In this document: one piece after another, positions 5,866 to 12,978 of the stretch
How the letters are laid out: every line of letters begins with the position of its first letter
Numbering within the stretch: the first letter of the stretch is position 1
Assembly: GCA_012514775.1 (NCBI GenBank)
Contig: JAAYZQ010000367.1
Span: forward strand, 1 to 16,121
Direction of reading: 5' to 3'
From: Anaerolineaceae bacterium
GTDB lineage: Bacteria > Chloroflexota > Anaerolineae > JAAYZQ01
Length of the DNA stretch: 16,121 nt
Made by a program: the position numbers and the translations under genes
Notes under the pieces: model-generated
Databases searched by the model: none
The model's input: only the letters and a program-made list of their open reading frames with translations
What the model was told of the DNA's origin: nothing

Positions 5866-8382
5866 CTACACGCTGTGCGTCTCCCGGGCAATGATCTCGT
5901 CCTGCAGCTCCTTGCCGATGCTGGTAAAGTAGGCGTTATAGCCCGTGACGCGCACCAACAGGTGGCGATACTCTTCGGGATGCTGCTGGGCGTCGCGCAG
6001 CAGATTGGCGTCGACCATGTTCACCTGGAGCGCGGTGCCGCCCTGCTCCACGTAGGCGCGCAGGAACGCCTCGAACTTTTTCCTGTGCTCCGAGTCGCGG
6101 ACCAGGGAAGGGCTAAAGGTCATGGTGTGACTGCCGCCGTTGGGCAGTGAATTATAAAAGCCCTCCCAGTCGCCATCCCCATTCTGTGCCTTGCCACCCA
6201 GGACCTTGCCCACGGAGTTGACGTTGGCCGTCGGCCCGTTGACGTCGGCGCCGTTGGAGGGGCACAGGGCGTTGGACAGGAACTTGCCGTTGGGCCGGCC
6301 GTCGGGACTGGCAGGCAGGATAAATCCATCCGAGATCCAGTAGTTCCAGCTCAACATCCCCGGGCGGAACTGGCGCCCCGTGACCCGACTTTTATGCTTC
6401 CACACCTCCTCGGTCCAAAGGTCCATGACCTGCCGCCCCATCTCGTCGGCAACGTCGTCGTCGCGCCCGTACTTGGGCGCCTTGTTGCGCGCCTGGGCCT
6501 GAAGCACCTCGTGGCCCTGCCAGTTGTCGCGCAGGGCCTGGATCAGGCCCTGCATGGTGCACAACTTGCGGTCAAATACGAGATACTTGACCGCCAGCAG
6601 CGAATCGACGGTGGTGGCGTACGTCACCGCCTCCACGGTGCCGTAGAACAGCTCCGGTCCACCCTGGGTGATGTCCAGGCCTTTTTCGGCGCAGCCCCGC
6701 ACCATGCAGGAAAGATAGGGCGTCGGAGAAAAGCGGGCGACCACCTCCTCGGTCTGCTGGAAGACATCGACGATCTCTTGCACGATAAAGGCCGTTTGCC
6801 GGGCATAGGCCTCCCAGAACTCGGGCCAGCTCTGGAAACGCGTGGCATCGCCCGTGTCGGTCCCGCGGCGCCGCGGCTTTTCCCTGGCACCTGTCATCGG
6901 ATCGACAAAGGGGAGGAGGTCGTAGCCACCGGTGAGGGCCAGCTCAACCGCCTTGAGGAGGTTGAGGTTGAGGTCGACGGTGCCCGACCGGTCGTTGCCG
7001 GCCATAGTGTTTTCCAGGCAGCCGACAGGCGCGTAATCGTGGACGTTGCCCGCGTGGATCAGGTGCGCGACCCCCGATCGGGCGGCCTGGCGCATGAGAC
7101 CGGCCATGGAACGCTCGTCAAAGTTGAGCAGGAAGGGCGCCCCCTGGCTGGAGGCAATCATGTCAATGATCTTCTCGTACACCCCGGAAGGGGTGTTGCG
7201 GTGGAGCCTCACGTTCGGCTTGGGCTCCAGGATGGGCGACAGTTCGTCGATGACCTCCAGCATGGCAAAGGTGAGGTCGTTGGTCAGGTCCACCCCTCCG
7301 GGGCCCAGGCCGGAGACGGTGATGAGCTGCCCGTAGCCCGCGGTGATGCCCTGGTTGCCGCCCGTGCGGATCATGGCATCGTAGGCCGTGTTGGCGTGTA
7401 TCCAGAAGCACTTCAGGATCTCCTTGCCCCATTCGCGGTCCATTCCATCGTCCAGGGATCGCTGCCAGAAGGGGTAGAGGTACTGGTCGATGCGGCCGAA
7501 GGACAATCCGGGCCCTGGGTAGTTCTCCTCGCTCATGACCAGCATGTGGGTGAGCCACAGCGCCTGTACCGCCTGCCAGAATGTCTCCGCTGGCTGCCAG
7601 GGCACGAGGGCAAGGTTGGAAGCCATCTGCCGCAGCTCCTGCCGGCGGGCCTCGTCCGTCTCCTCCGCGGCCAGGTCCAGGCAGCGCTGCCGGTATCTGG
7701 CTGCCACGTCTCGGGCCGTGGTGGCGGCACTGATCATGGCCCGCAGTTGGGCCCCCTTGGCTCCCTGGCGCTCGGCCTCGGCCAGGGCATCGTAGCGGGC
7801 CGACAGGTCGGCGTGGATGCCCTGCCAGCCTTCGGCCAGCACGCGTGGATAGTCGGGGATGAGGTGGCCGCTGGTTGCGCCAGCGTTGCCGTAGCCGTGG
7901 TTGTGGAACCGGAGGATGGCCTCCCGGGTGCCGCCCTTGCCGCGGACGAGCCTGTCATATTCGCGGGCTTCCTGCCTGGTGAGGCACGTGGATGTCTGGA
8001 CGTTAAAGCGCGCCCCGGCGAGGAGGTCGCCGGGCAGGATCTCCTGGGGCAGGTAGTTGACCATGACCTCGCGCACGAACCAGGCCTTGCGCTCGGGCAG
8101 GCTCCACTGCCAGAAGTGCGGGTGAAGCTTGACCGGGCGGGCTGCCTGGCGAAAGCAGCCGCGGAACGTATCGAAAAAGGTATAGGTTTCGGGCACGATG
8201 TAGAAGGGCAGTTCTTCGTACTGGAAATCCCAGGGCGTGCCCGTGGTCCAGGAAGTGAACTCGTTGTTCCAGCGGCGCGCGGTGCCCTGGAAGTAATAGT
8301 CTCGCAGCCATTGAATGCGCGGCGACAGGTTGTGTGGCTGCTTGATCGAAGGTCCCGGCCCGACACATGCGATGGTGTTCAT
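5866..8382 (-). CDS. Glycyl radical enzyme of the pyruvate formate-lyase family, substrate unassigned
   Basis: This 838-residue enzyme has the complete glycyl radical fold. The C-terminal radical motif RVTGYNAYF (811-819) places the radical on G814. The thiyl cysteine is C455 in APVGCLENTMAGN. Glu457, two residues after the cysteine, keeps the position of the general base of the dehydratase, lyase and decarboxylase group (usually GCVEP), so pyruvate formate-lyase itself (adjacent cysteines) is excluded. The PDGR...GPTANVNSVGKV block (693-727) is standard. I cannot assign it to glycerol/propanediol dehydratase, CutC, HypD, isethionate lyase, an arylacetate decarboxylase or the benzylsuccinate synthase type. 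No microcompartment shell gene, aldehyde dehydrogenase or transporter is adjacent. An in-frame start at 8439 exists, but it would lie upstream of the predicted transcription start (about 8404). The ATG at 8382 has GGAGGAGG upstream and is preferred. It is first in the operon with its activase and the split-barrel protein. Confidence 0.92.
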   Translation of the reverse strand: MNTIACVGPGPSIKQPHNLSPRIQWLRDYYFQGTARRWNNEFTSWTTGTPWDFQYEELPFYIVPETYTFFDTFRGCFRQAARPVKLHPHFWQWSLPERKAWFVREVMVNYLPQEILPGDLLAGARFNVQTSTCLTRQEAREYDRLVRGKGGTREAILRFHNHGYGNAGATSGHLIPDYPRVLAEGWQGIHADLSARYDALAEAERQGAKGAQLRAMISAATTARDVAARYRQRCLDLAAEETDEARRQELRQMASNLALVPWQPAETFWQAVQALWLTHMLVMSEENYPGPGLSFGRIDQYLYPFWQRSLDDGMDREWGKEILKCFWIHANTAYDAMIRTGGNQGITAGYGQLITVSGLGPGGVDLTNDLTFAMLEVIDELSPILEPKPNVRLHRNTPSGVYEKIIDMIASSQGAPFLLNFDERSMAGLMRQAARSGVAHLIHAGNVHDYAPVGCLENTMAGNDRSGTVDLNLNLLKAVELALTGGYDLLPFVDPMTGAREKPRRRGTDTGDATRFQSWPEFWEAYARQTAFIVQEIVDVFQQTEEVVARFSPTPYLSCMVRGCAEKGLDITQGGPELFYGTVEAVTYATTVDSLLAVKYLVFDRKLCTMQGLIQALRDNWQGHEVLQAQARNKAPKYGRDDDVADEMGRQVMDLWTEEVWKHKSRVTGRQFRPGMLSWNYWISDGFILPASPDGRPNGKFLSNALCPSNGADVNGPTANVNSVGKVLGGKAQNGDGDWEGFYNSLPNGGSHTMTFSPSLVRDSEHRKKFEAFLRAYVEQGGTALQVNMVDANLLRDAQQHPEEYRHLLVRVTGYNAYFTSIGKELQDEIIARETHSV

Positions 8383-8410
8383 TGCCTTTCCTCCTCCCTC
8401 GAGCCTCTGC

Positions 8411-8439
8411 ATTCTAGCAGAAAAGCCCGCGGCCGTCAA
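8411..8439 (-). promoter_or_regulatory. Sigma-70-type promoter of the glycyl radical enzyme operon
   Basis: On the minus strand TTGACG (complement of 8434-8439), a 17-bp spacer and TAGAAT (complement of 8411-8416) make a strong promoter match. The predicted start is near 8404, giving a short leader with GGAGGAGG before the ATG at 8382. I see no FNR-like TTGAT-N4-ATCAA site nearby. Confidence 0.72.
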
Positions 8440-8475
8440 AAGCCTCTCCTGGCCCTTGCCGGTTGTCGCGCGCGG

Positions 8476-8510
8476 GTCAATTTGACGAACCCCGCCCCTT
8501 CTGGTACACT
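8476..8510 (+). promoter_or_regulatory. Sigma-70-type promoter of the lipoprotein gene with overlapping small palindrome
   Basis: TTGACG (8482-8487), a 17-bp spacer and TACACT (8505-8510) form a good promoter; initiation is expected near 8517, about 24 nt before the GTG at 8541. A short inverted repeat GTCAA-T-TTGAC (8476-8486) covers the -35 box and could be an operator, although at 5 bp per arm chance is possible. The arrangement is back-to-back with the glycyl radical operon promoter. Confidence 0.68.
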
Positions 8511-8540
8511 ACGCTGGTTGTGAGCGCAAAGGGGAGTGCT

Positions 8541-9851
8541 GTGAGCAAAAAGAGCGTGCTGATCCTGGCAACTTTGCTGCTACTCGGCCTGATGCTGGGT
8601 GGCTGCCATTTGCGGCCCCTGCTCGCCGACGTTTCGGTCTATCCCGAAGCCATCTCGCCCAACGCGGACGGCACGGACGATGCCACCAATATCGAGTATT
8701 CCCTCTCCCGCAACGCCAGCCTGTCCATCTATCTCCAGAATGAGCAGGGCGAGCGCTTCTATTTCCGGCAGAATCAGCGGCGGTCGGCGGGGGACTATCG
8801 CGTCCAGTGGGGCGGTGTGATCAACGAGCCCTACTGGCTGGAGAACGAGTTCGGCCGGCAACTCGTGCGGAGCTGGCTGCTGCCCGACGGCACCTACACC
8901 TGGACCGTGGAGGCGACGGACGACGACGGCAACACGGAGCGCGTCCAGGGCTCTATCACCCTGGCGGACGGCGAGACCGTGGTGCCCGAGCTGCGACAAT
9001 TTACCGTGGCCCTGCCGGTCTTTACCCCCAACCAGGATGGCCTGGCCGACCGCACGGGCATTGGCTACTATCTCAACAAGGACGTGGACGGCGTCACGGT
9101 CTACCTGTACCATCCCGACCGGCCCGACGTGCAGATTCCCCTCGAAGAACAGGGGGGGGCGGCGGTCCCGGGCGAGAGGGGCTACCACTATTACGATTAC
9201 GATGGCGGCGTGGACCTGAACGCTGACCCGCCCGTCGACGGCACGTACATCGTCCAGGCCGAGGCTCGCGACCTGGTGGGCCACCACGTCGTCGTCAGCG
9301 ATACGCTGACCATCAAGGACGGGGGCAAGCCCCGGGCCCTCGTGGTCGAAGGCACCATCCAGTGGACCGACGCCGTGCGCAACCTGGAGAGCACAGAGGT
9401 GTACCTGCCCCTGGGCTCGACCCTCTGTTTCACTACCTACGTCGAGAACTATAGCCGGGTGCCCCTTCGCACGTCGGGGCCACCGTCGGGGACGGCCTAT
9501 CGCAGCGACACCAGTTACAACACCCTTGCGGCCGACGAGGGCGAGGACAGCTATTACGAGCAGCCCGGTGTCTGGCGCTTTGGCATCCGCTTTTACACGT
9601 CGCAGCTCGACTTTCCCTATCGCTGGGCCGTGGGCAAGCCCGAGGAGCTTCGCTGCGAAACCATCGAAGGGCAGGAGCAGTGCTTCCTGGACGCCGGAAA
9701 GCGCGGCACCGTGACGGGCTGCATCGAGCTAATCGGGCCCTTTCCCCGCAACGAGATCTATGCCTGGGGCGGGCTGATTCACCAGTGGGTGGGCTTGACC
9801 GCCGAAAACAACTATGTCGATCGGGTGCTCATCCACATCGGCGTACCCTAG
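8541..9851 (+). CDS. Secreted lipoprotein with two FlgD/SPNxDG-type Ig-like domains
   Basis: Starting from GTG 8541 (GGGGAG a few bases upstream; an upstream TTG at 8463 precedes the predicted promoter), the product has 436 residues. A lipoprotein signal peptide SKKSVLILATLLLLGLMLGG ends before Cys22, so a lipid-anchored surface protein is expected. Two similar Ig-like modules follow. Each opens with the calcium-site-like motif typical of FlgD-Ig and gliding-associated domains (SPNADGTDD at 39-47, TPNQDGLAD at 162-170), continues with a strand pattern around 'YSLSRNASLSIYL' or 'YYLNKDVDGVTVYLY', and closes with DGTYTWTVEATD (116-127) or DGTYIVQAEARD (233-244). A C-terminal region (about 283-436) has four cysteines (296, 372, 381, 394) and no family I recognise. 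The role is probably structural or adhesive at the cell surface; a specific function cannot be given. Confidence 0.8.
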   Translation: MSKKSVLILATLLLLGLMLGGCHLRPLLADVSVYPEAISPNADGTDDATNIEYSLSRNASLSIYLQNEQGERFYFRQNQRRSAGDYRVQWGGVINEPYWLENEFGRQLVRSWLLPDGTYTWTVEATDDDGNTERVQGSITLADGETVVPELRQFTVALPVFTPNQDGLADRTGIGYYLNKDVDGVTVYLYHPDRPDVQIPLEEQGGAAVPGERGYHYYDYDGGVDLNADPPVDGTYIVQAEARDLVGHHVVVSDTLTIKDGGKPRALVVEGTIQWTDAVRNLESTEVYLPLGSTLCFTTYVENYSRVPLRTSGPPSGTAYRSDTSYNTLAADEGEDSYYEQPGVWRFGIRFYTSQLDFPYRWAVGKPEELRCETIEGQEQCFLDAGKRGTVTGCIELIGPFPRNEIYAWGGLIHQWVGLTAENNYVDRVLIHIGVP

Positions 9852-9942
9852 CGGGGGTATCGGCTGTCTGATTCTGCGCATGGCCGCGGACTGATGTCAT
9901 CATGCTGTGGGGCACATCCGTGCCGCCAGCGGTAAACCTTCC

Positions 9943-10881
9943 ATGGACCTGGCCGTCGTCACCGTCAGCTATAACACAAGAGACCTCCTGGCCGATTGCC
10001 TGGAGTCGGCAATTGCAGGCATGCGGCGCTCCGGGCTGGAGGGCCAGGTCTGGGTGGTGGACAATGCCTCGGCGGATGGGAGCCCCGACATGGTCCGGCA
10101 GAGGTTCCCCGACGTGCGGCTCGTGGCCCACGACACGAACCTTGGTTTTGCCGCCGGCAACAACCTGGCCCTGGAGCGCATGGGCTTTGGCGAACGGGTC
10201 CAGCCCCGGCACGTCCTGTTCCTGAACCCCGATACCCGCGTCGTGGGGGACGCCCTGGGAACGATGGTCGGCTTCCTGGATGCCACAGCCCGGGCGGGCG
10301 CGGCCGGCGCGCGGCTGGTCCACGGCGACGGCAGTTTTCAGCACTCGGCCTTTGGCTTCCCCGGACTGCGGCAGATCCTCGTCGATTTCTGGCCTCTGCA
10401 CCACCGCCTGGTCGAATCGCGGTTCAACGGGCGCTACCCGCGGCGGCTCTACGAGGCAGGCCGCCCGTTCGTCGTCGACCATCCCCTTGGTGCGGCGCTC
10501 ATGGTCCGCGGCCAGGCGCTGGCCCAGGTGGGCGGCTTTGACGAGCGCTTTTTCATGTACTGCGAAGAGATCGATCTCTGCCGGCGGCTGTGGCAGGCCG
10601 GTTGGGAGATCTATGCCGTGCCGGCGGCCGAGATCGTGCATCTCGTGGGCCAGAGCACGGGCCAATTTCGCGACAGGATGTTTGTGGCTCTGTGGCGCAG
10701 CCGCTTCTTGATGTTCGAGAAGCACGAAAGCGCGGCCTTTCGCCGCGCCGCGCGGCTGCTCGTGCGCCAGGGGCTCCGCGCCGAGGCGCGCCGCGCCCGG
10801 ATGGCACGCCGCCGCGGCCAGCTTTCGACTGCCGAGCTGGAGAAACGCCTGGTGGCGTTCGAGGAGGTGGCGCGGCTATGA
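9943..10881 (+). CDS. GT2 family glycosyltransferase (rhamnosyltransferase-like, COG1216)
   Basis: This 312-residue GT-A-fold transferase has the COG1216 signature. It begins MDLAVVTVSYN, then VVDNASADGS (nucleotide-sugar binding, about 38-47), NLGFAAGNN, LFLNPDT (92-98; the metal-binding DxD-like site) and the acceptor-side block GGFDERFFMYCEEIDLCRRLWQAGW (about 197-221). Such enzymes add rhamnose or other sugars to O-antigen-like or exopolysaccharide chains at the cytoplasmic membrane face. A GTG at 9907 is in frame but lacks a ribosome-binding site, and the family normally begins at the strand starting MDLAVV, so I use ATG 9943; its own Shine-Dalgarno is also weak. The C-terminal 60 residues are arginine-rich and helical. 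It overlaps the next glycosyltransferase by ATGA. No clear promoter is visible in the 91 bases after the lipoprotein gene, so read-through is possible. Confidence 0.88.
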   Translation: MDLAVVTVSYNTRDLLADCLESAIAGMRRSGLEGQVWVVDNASADGSPDMVRQRFPDVRLVAHDTNLGFAAGNNLALERMGFGERVQPRHVLFLNPDTRVVGDALGTMVGFLDATARAGAAGARLVHGDGSFQHSAFGFPGLRQILVDFWPLHHRLVESRFNGRYPRRLYEAGRPFVVDHPLGAALMVRGQALAQVGGFDERFFMYCEEIDLCRRLWQAGWEIYAVPAAEIVHLVGQSTGQFRDRMFVALWRSRFLMFEKHESAAFRRAARLLVRQGLRAEARRARMARRRGQLSTAELEKRLVAFEEVARL

Positions 10882-11663
10882 GCAGTCCGCAGGTGGTGGC
10901 CGTCATCCTGGCCCACGACGAGGAGCGACACATTGGCGAGTGCCTGGACAGCCTGGCCTGGGCGGACCAGCGGCTGGTCGTGGATGACTTTTCCACCGAC
11001 CGGACCGCCGAGATTGCACGGGATCGGGGGGCCAAGGTGGTGCAGCATGCCCTGGAAAACTTTTCCGCGCAGCGCAACCGGGCGCTCTCCATGGCCGGCG
11101 CCGAGTGGGTGTTGTTCGTCGACGCTGACGAGCGTGTGACACCCGAGTTGGCCGCCGAGGTGCGGCAGGTAATTGCCTACGAGAACGACCGCGCGCGAAA
11201 CGGATGGTGGATTCCTCGACATAACTATATGCTTGGCCATAGGATGCGCGGTGGCGGCTGGTATCCCGATCATCAACTTCGCTTGTTGCGTAGAGGCAAG
11301 GCCCGCTACGACCCGGCACGACCCGTGCACGAGGTGGTGATTCTAGAGGGCGAGGCGGGCACCCTCCAAAACCCCTTTATCCACTACAACTATGACACCG
11401 TGGCCCAGTTTCGCCAGAAGGTGGGGCATTATACGGGCTACGAGGCGCAGATCTTGCACCAACAAGGTGTTCGGCTGCGGCCCTGGACCACGCTGCTGAT
11501 GCCAGTGCGCGAGTTCTGGCGCCGCTTTGTCATGCTACGAGGCTACCGCGACCACGTCTACGGGCTGCTCTTCTGTGGCCTCATGGGCTGGTACACGTTT
11601 GTCACTTACCGGCGCCTCGGGCAGCTGCGTCGGACCCCCCTGCCCCCCCATGCGGGGGGATGA
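10878..11663 (+). CDS. GT2 family glycosyltransferase (WaaE/KdtX-like, COG0463), 3' end built from repeat sequence
   Basis: The 261-residue product belongs to the WaaE/LgtF-like GT2 group. It shows VVAVILAHDEERHIGECLDSL (6-26), VVDDFSTDRT (34-43), NFSAQRNRAL (61-70), the DxD-type VDADE (81-85) and WYPDHQLRLLRRG (128-140). A hydrophobic stretch around 221-245 (VYGLLFCGLMGWYTFVTY) suggests membrane association. Relatives transfer glucose or heptose in lipopolysaccharide or polysaccharide assembly. The ATG at 10878 overlaps the previous stop (ATGA), with GAGGAGGTGG at 10861-10870 as ribosome-binding site; the frame is open further upstream, but those codons lie within the preceding gene. The final residues, about RTPLPPHAGG, and the stop codon are encoded by the first unit of the palindromic repeat cluster that follows, so the natural C-terminus may have been replaced. 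Confidence 0.86.
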   Translation: MSSPQVVAVILAHDEERHIGECLDSLAWADQRLVVDDFSTDRTAEIARDRGAKVVQHALENFSAQRNRALSMAGAEWVLFVDADERVTPELAAEVRQVIAYENDRARNGWWIPRHNYMLGHRMRGGGWYPDHQLRLLRRGKARYDPARPVHEVVILEGEAGTLQNPFIHYNYDTVAQFRQKVGHYTGYEAQILHQQGVRLRPWTTLLMPVREFWRRFVMLRGYRDHVYGLLFCGLMGWYTFVTYRRLGQLRRTPLPPHAGG

Positions 11664-11822
11664 CAGGCGGTGGCTCTCGGGGTAGGACTGTAGCCCATAC
11701 CCTGCCCCCCATGCGGGGCGGGTGACCGCCTTCCGCACCCTTCGTGGTTTGCGTCCGCCTGCCGCCGCATCCGGGGGGTGATTGTCTCCCTCCCCCGTAT
11801 CGGGGGAGGGCCGGGGAGGGGG
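11634..11822. repeat. Cluster of C/G-tract palindromic repeats between convergent genes
   Basis: Three related hairpin units lie here. Unit 1 has C-tract and G-tract arms (11644-11649 and 11654-11659) around ATGC. Unit 2 repeats the TGCCCCCC-ATGC-GGGG core at 11703-11718. Unit 3 has a perfect 10-bp stem, CCCTCCCCCG (11788-11797) and CGGGGGAGGG (11801-11810), around TAT, flanked by a further G-rich run to 11822. A GTGAC/ATGAC-type tail follows units 1 and 2. The cluster runs from the last codons of the glycosyltransferase to the base before the phosphatase stop codon. The 159-base gap holds no gene. It may also serve as a bidirectional terminator, although no T-tract is present. Confidence 0.7.
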
Positions 11823-12281
11823 TCAGGCCAGTTCCAGGATGCGCTCGAACCCTCGCTCCAGGTAGTCCTCGATCACGTCGGCACAGGTGCGATAGGCCTC
11901 GATGGGCAGGCCGTAGGGGTCCTCGACGTCTCGGCGCTTGCCGGCGACCTGGCTCAAGCGATGTACCTTCCACCTGTACTGCGGCCAGGTGTTGGCGATC
12001 ATCTGCTCGTGTTCCCGGCTCATGACGAGGATGAGATCGGCTTCGGCGACGTCGGCGGATGTCAGGCCGTGGGCACGATGCCCGGAAATGTCCACGCCCC
12101 GTGCAGCCATGACCTCCACGGCGTGCTCGCTGGCCGGCCGATCCTCCAGCGCCCAGGTTCCCGCGGAGCGCACCGTGTATTGCTCGTCGAGCCCTTCCCT
12201 GGCCAGGCGCTGGCGCAGCAGGCCGGCGGCCATGGGCGAGCGGCACAGGTTCCCGGTGCACACCATCAATATCAGGCTCAT
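11823..12281 (-). CDS. Low-molecular-weight protein tyrosine phosphatase (Wzb/arsenate reductase fold)
   Basis: This 152-residue protein starts with the P-loop VCTGNLCRSPMA: nucleophile C8, with R14 closing the CX5R motif. The general acid is D121 in DVEDPYG. Length and order fit the LMW-PTP family, which removes phosphate from tyrosine residues through a cysteinyl-phosphate intermediate. In the arginine phosphatase YwlE the residue before the second P-loop cysteine is Thr, and replacing it with Ile shifts activity to phosphotyrosine. Here it is Leu12, favouring tyrosine specificity. Such enzymes often regulate polysaccharide export kinases (Wzb with Wzc), which fits the nearby glycosyltransferases, although no Wzc-like kinase is in the window. 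The ATG at 12281 has GGGAGAG upstream and a strong promoter at 12309-12337. The stop codon abuts the palindromic repeat cluster. Confidence 0.92.
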   Translation of the reverse strand: MSLILMVCTGNLCRSPMAAGLLRQRLAREGLDEQYTVRSAGTWALEDRPASEHAVEVMAARGVDISGHRAHGLTSADVAEADLILVMSREHEQMIANTWPQYRWKVHRLSQVAGKRRDVEDPYGLPIEAYRTCADVIEDYLERGFERILELA

Positions 12282-12308
12282 AGCGGCATCTCTCCCAAGT
12301 GTAGGAGC

Positions 12309-12337
12309 ATTGTAGACCAGGCCTGGACTGGTGTCAA
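12309..12337 (-). promoter_or_regulatory. Near-consensus sigma-70 promoter of the phosphatase gene
   Basis: On the minus strand TTGACA (complement of 12332-12337), a 17-bp spacer and TACAAT (complement of 12309-12314) differ from consensus at a single base. The start should be near 12302, about 20 nt before the ATG. The spacer contains a perfect 10-bp palindrome CCAGGCCTGG (12317-12326), which could be a repressor site or chance. Confidence 0.78.
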
Positions 12338-12355
12338 GCTGAGGGGAGGCCGGCC

Positions 12356-12390
12356 CAACAAAAGGGCCGGGGCGGCGATGCCCCGGCCCC
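12356..12390 (-). terminator. Intrinsic terminator of hpf and the tad-comF-hpf gene run
   Basis: Just downstream of the hpf stop, a perfect 10-bp GC stem (12380-12389 pairs with 12364-12373, six-base loop) is followed on the minus strand by TTTTGTT. This is a classical Rho-independent terminator. It separates hpf from the phosphatase promoter. Confidence 0.85.
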
Positions 12391-12405
12391 GGTGTGACCG
12401 GTTAC

Positions 12406-12957
12406 TCAGTCAAGCTCGGGTTGCAGGAGGCCATAGTTGCCTCCCTTGCGCCGGTAGAGCACGTTGATGCGTCCCTCCTCGGCGTTAAAGAAGACGAAAA
12501 AGTCGTGGCCCAGCAGCTCCATCTGCTCGACCGCCTCTTCCGGGACCATGGGGGTCATCGGGAAGCGTTTCACGCGGACGATGCTCCGGACTTCTTCCTC
12601 CAGCTCTTCTCCAAGGGCGATGGGCAGGGGCTCCACCGTGGTCCCGGCACCGCGCCATCGATTCTTGCGCTTGCCTTTGTATCGTGCAATCTGCCGATAC
12701 ATCTTGTCCAGGACGCTGTCGATGGCCGAAAACATGTCATCGGAACGCTCTTCGGCGCGCAGGATGGTGCCATTGGATCGCACCGTTACCTGGCACACCT
12801 GGCGGTCTTGGGCAGCTTTGGTTTCTTCGCTGGAGAGCTCCACCCATGCCTCGCTGATTGAGGGCAGATAGCGGTCTAGTTTCCCTATCTTTTGCTCGAC
12901 ATACTCCCGGAGTCGATCGGTCACTTCGACGTTCTTGCCCTTGAGAATCAGTTCCAT
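12406..12957 (-). CDS. hpf: Ribosome hibernation-promoting factor, long form
   Basis: This 183-residue protein has the two-part architecture of long HPF. The N-terminal HPF/RaiA domain (about 1-100) starts MELILKGKNVEVTDRLREYVEQKIGKLDRYL and has the basic helix end KMYRQIARYKGKRK that contacts 16S rRNA. A variable acidic linker follows (about 105-123). The C-terminal dimerisation domain is about 125-183, with VRVKRFPMTPMVPEEAVEQMELLGHDFFVFFNAE and the conserved end NVLYRRKGGNYGLLQPEL. Long HPF binds the 30S subunit and dimerises 70S ribosomes into inactive 100S particles in stationary phase or stress. AAGGAGAG lies just before the ATG at 12957. It follows comF by 21 bases in the same direction, so cotranscription is likely. 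An independent promoter is not evident. Confidence 0.95.
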   Translation of the reverse strand: MELILKGKNVEVTDRLREYVEQKIGKLDRYLPSISEAWVELSSEETKAAQDRQVCQVTVRSNGTILRAEERSDDMFSAIDSVLDKMYRQIARYKGKRKNRWRGAGTTVEPLPIALGEELEEEVRSIVRVKRFPMTPMVPEEAVEQMELLGHDFFVFFNAEEGRINVLYRRKGGNYGLLQPELD

Positions 12958-12978
12958 TTTCCACTCTCCTTTATAGTA

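Noticed and set aside
5866..8382. Identification as pyruvate formate-lyase (pflB)
   Set aside because: The active site has a single cysteine followed by Leu-Glu rather than the paired cysteines of pyruvate formate-lyase.
6394..8523. 709-codon open frame on the plus strand opposite the glycyl radical enzyme
   Set aside because: It is the antisense shadow of a GC-rich gene; the composition is typical of frame shadows and the minus strand has all catalytic motifs of the enzyme.
8383..8540. FNR-like (TTGAT-N4-ATCAA) site for anaerobic control of the glycyl radical operon
   Set aside because: I looked on both strands and saw no acceptable match; only the weaker GTCAA-T-TTGAC palindrome is present.
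11634..11822. CRISPR array
   Set aside because: The units are unequal palindromes with irregular spacing, no uniform spacers and no cas genes nearby.
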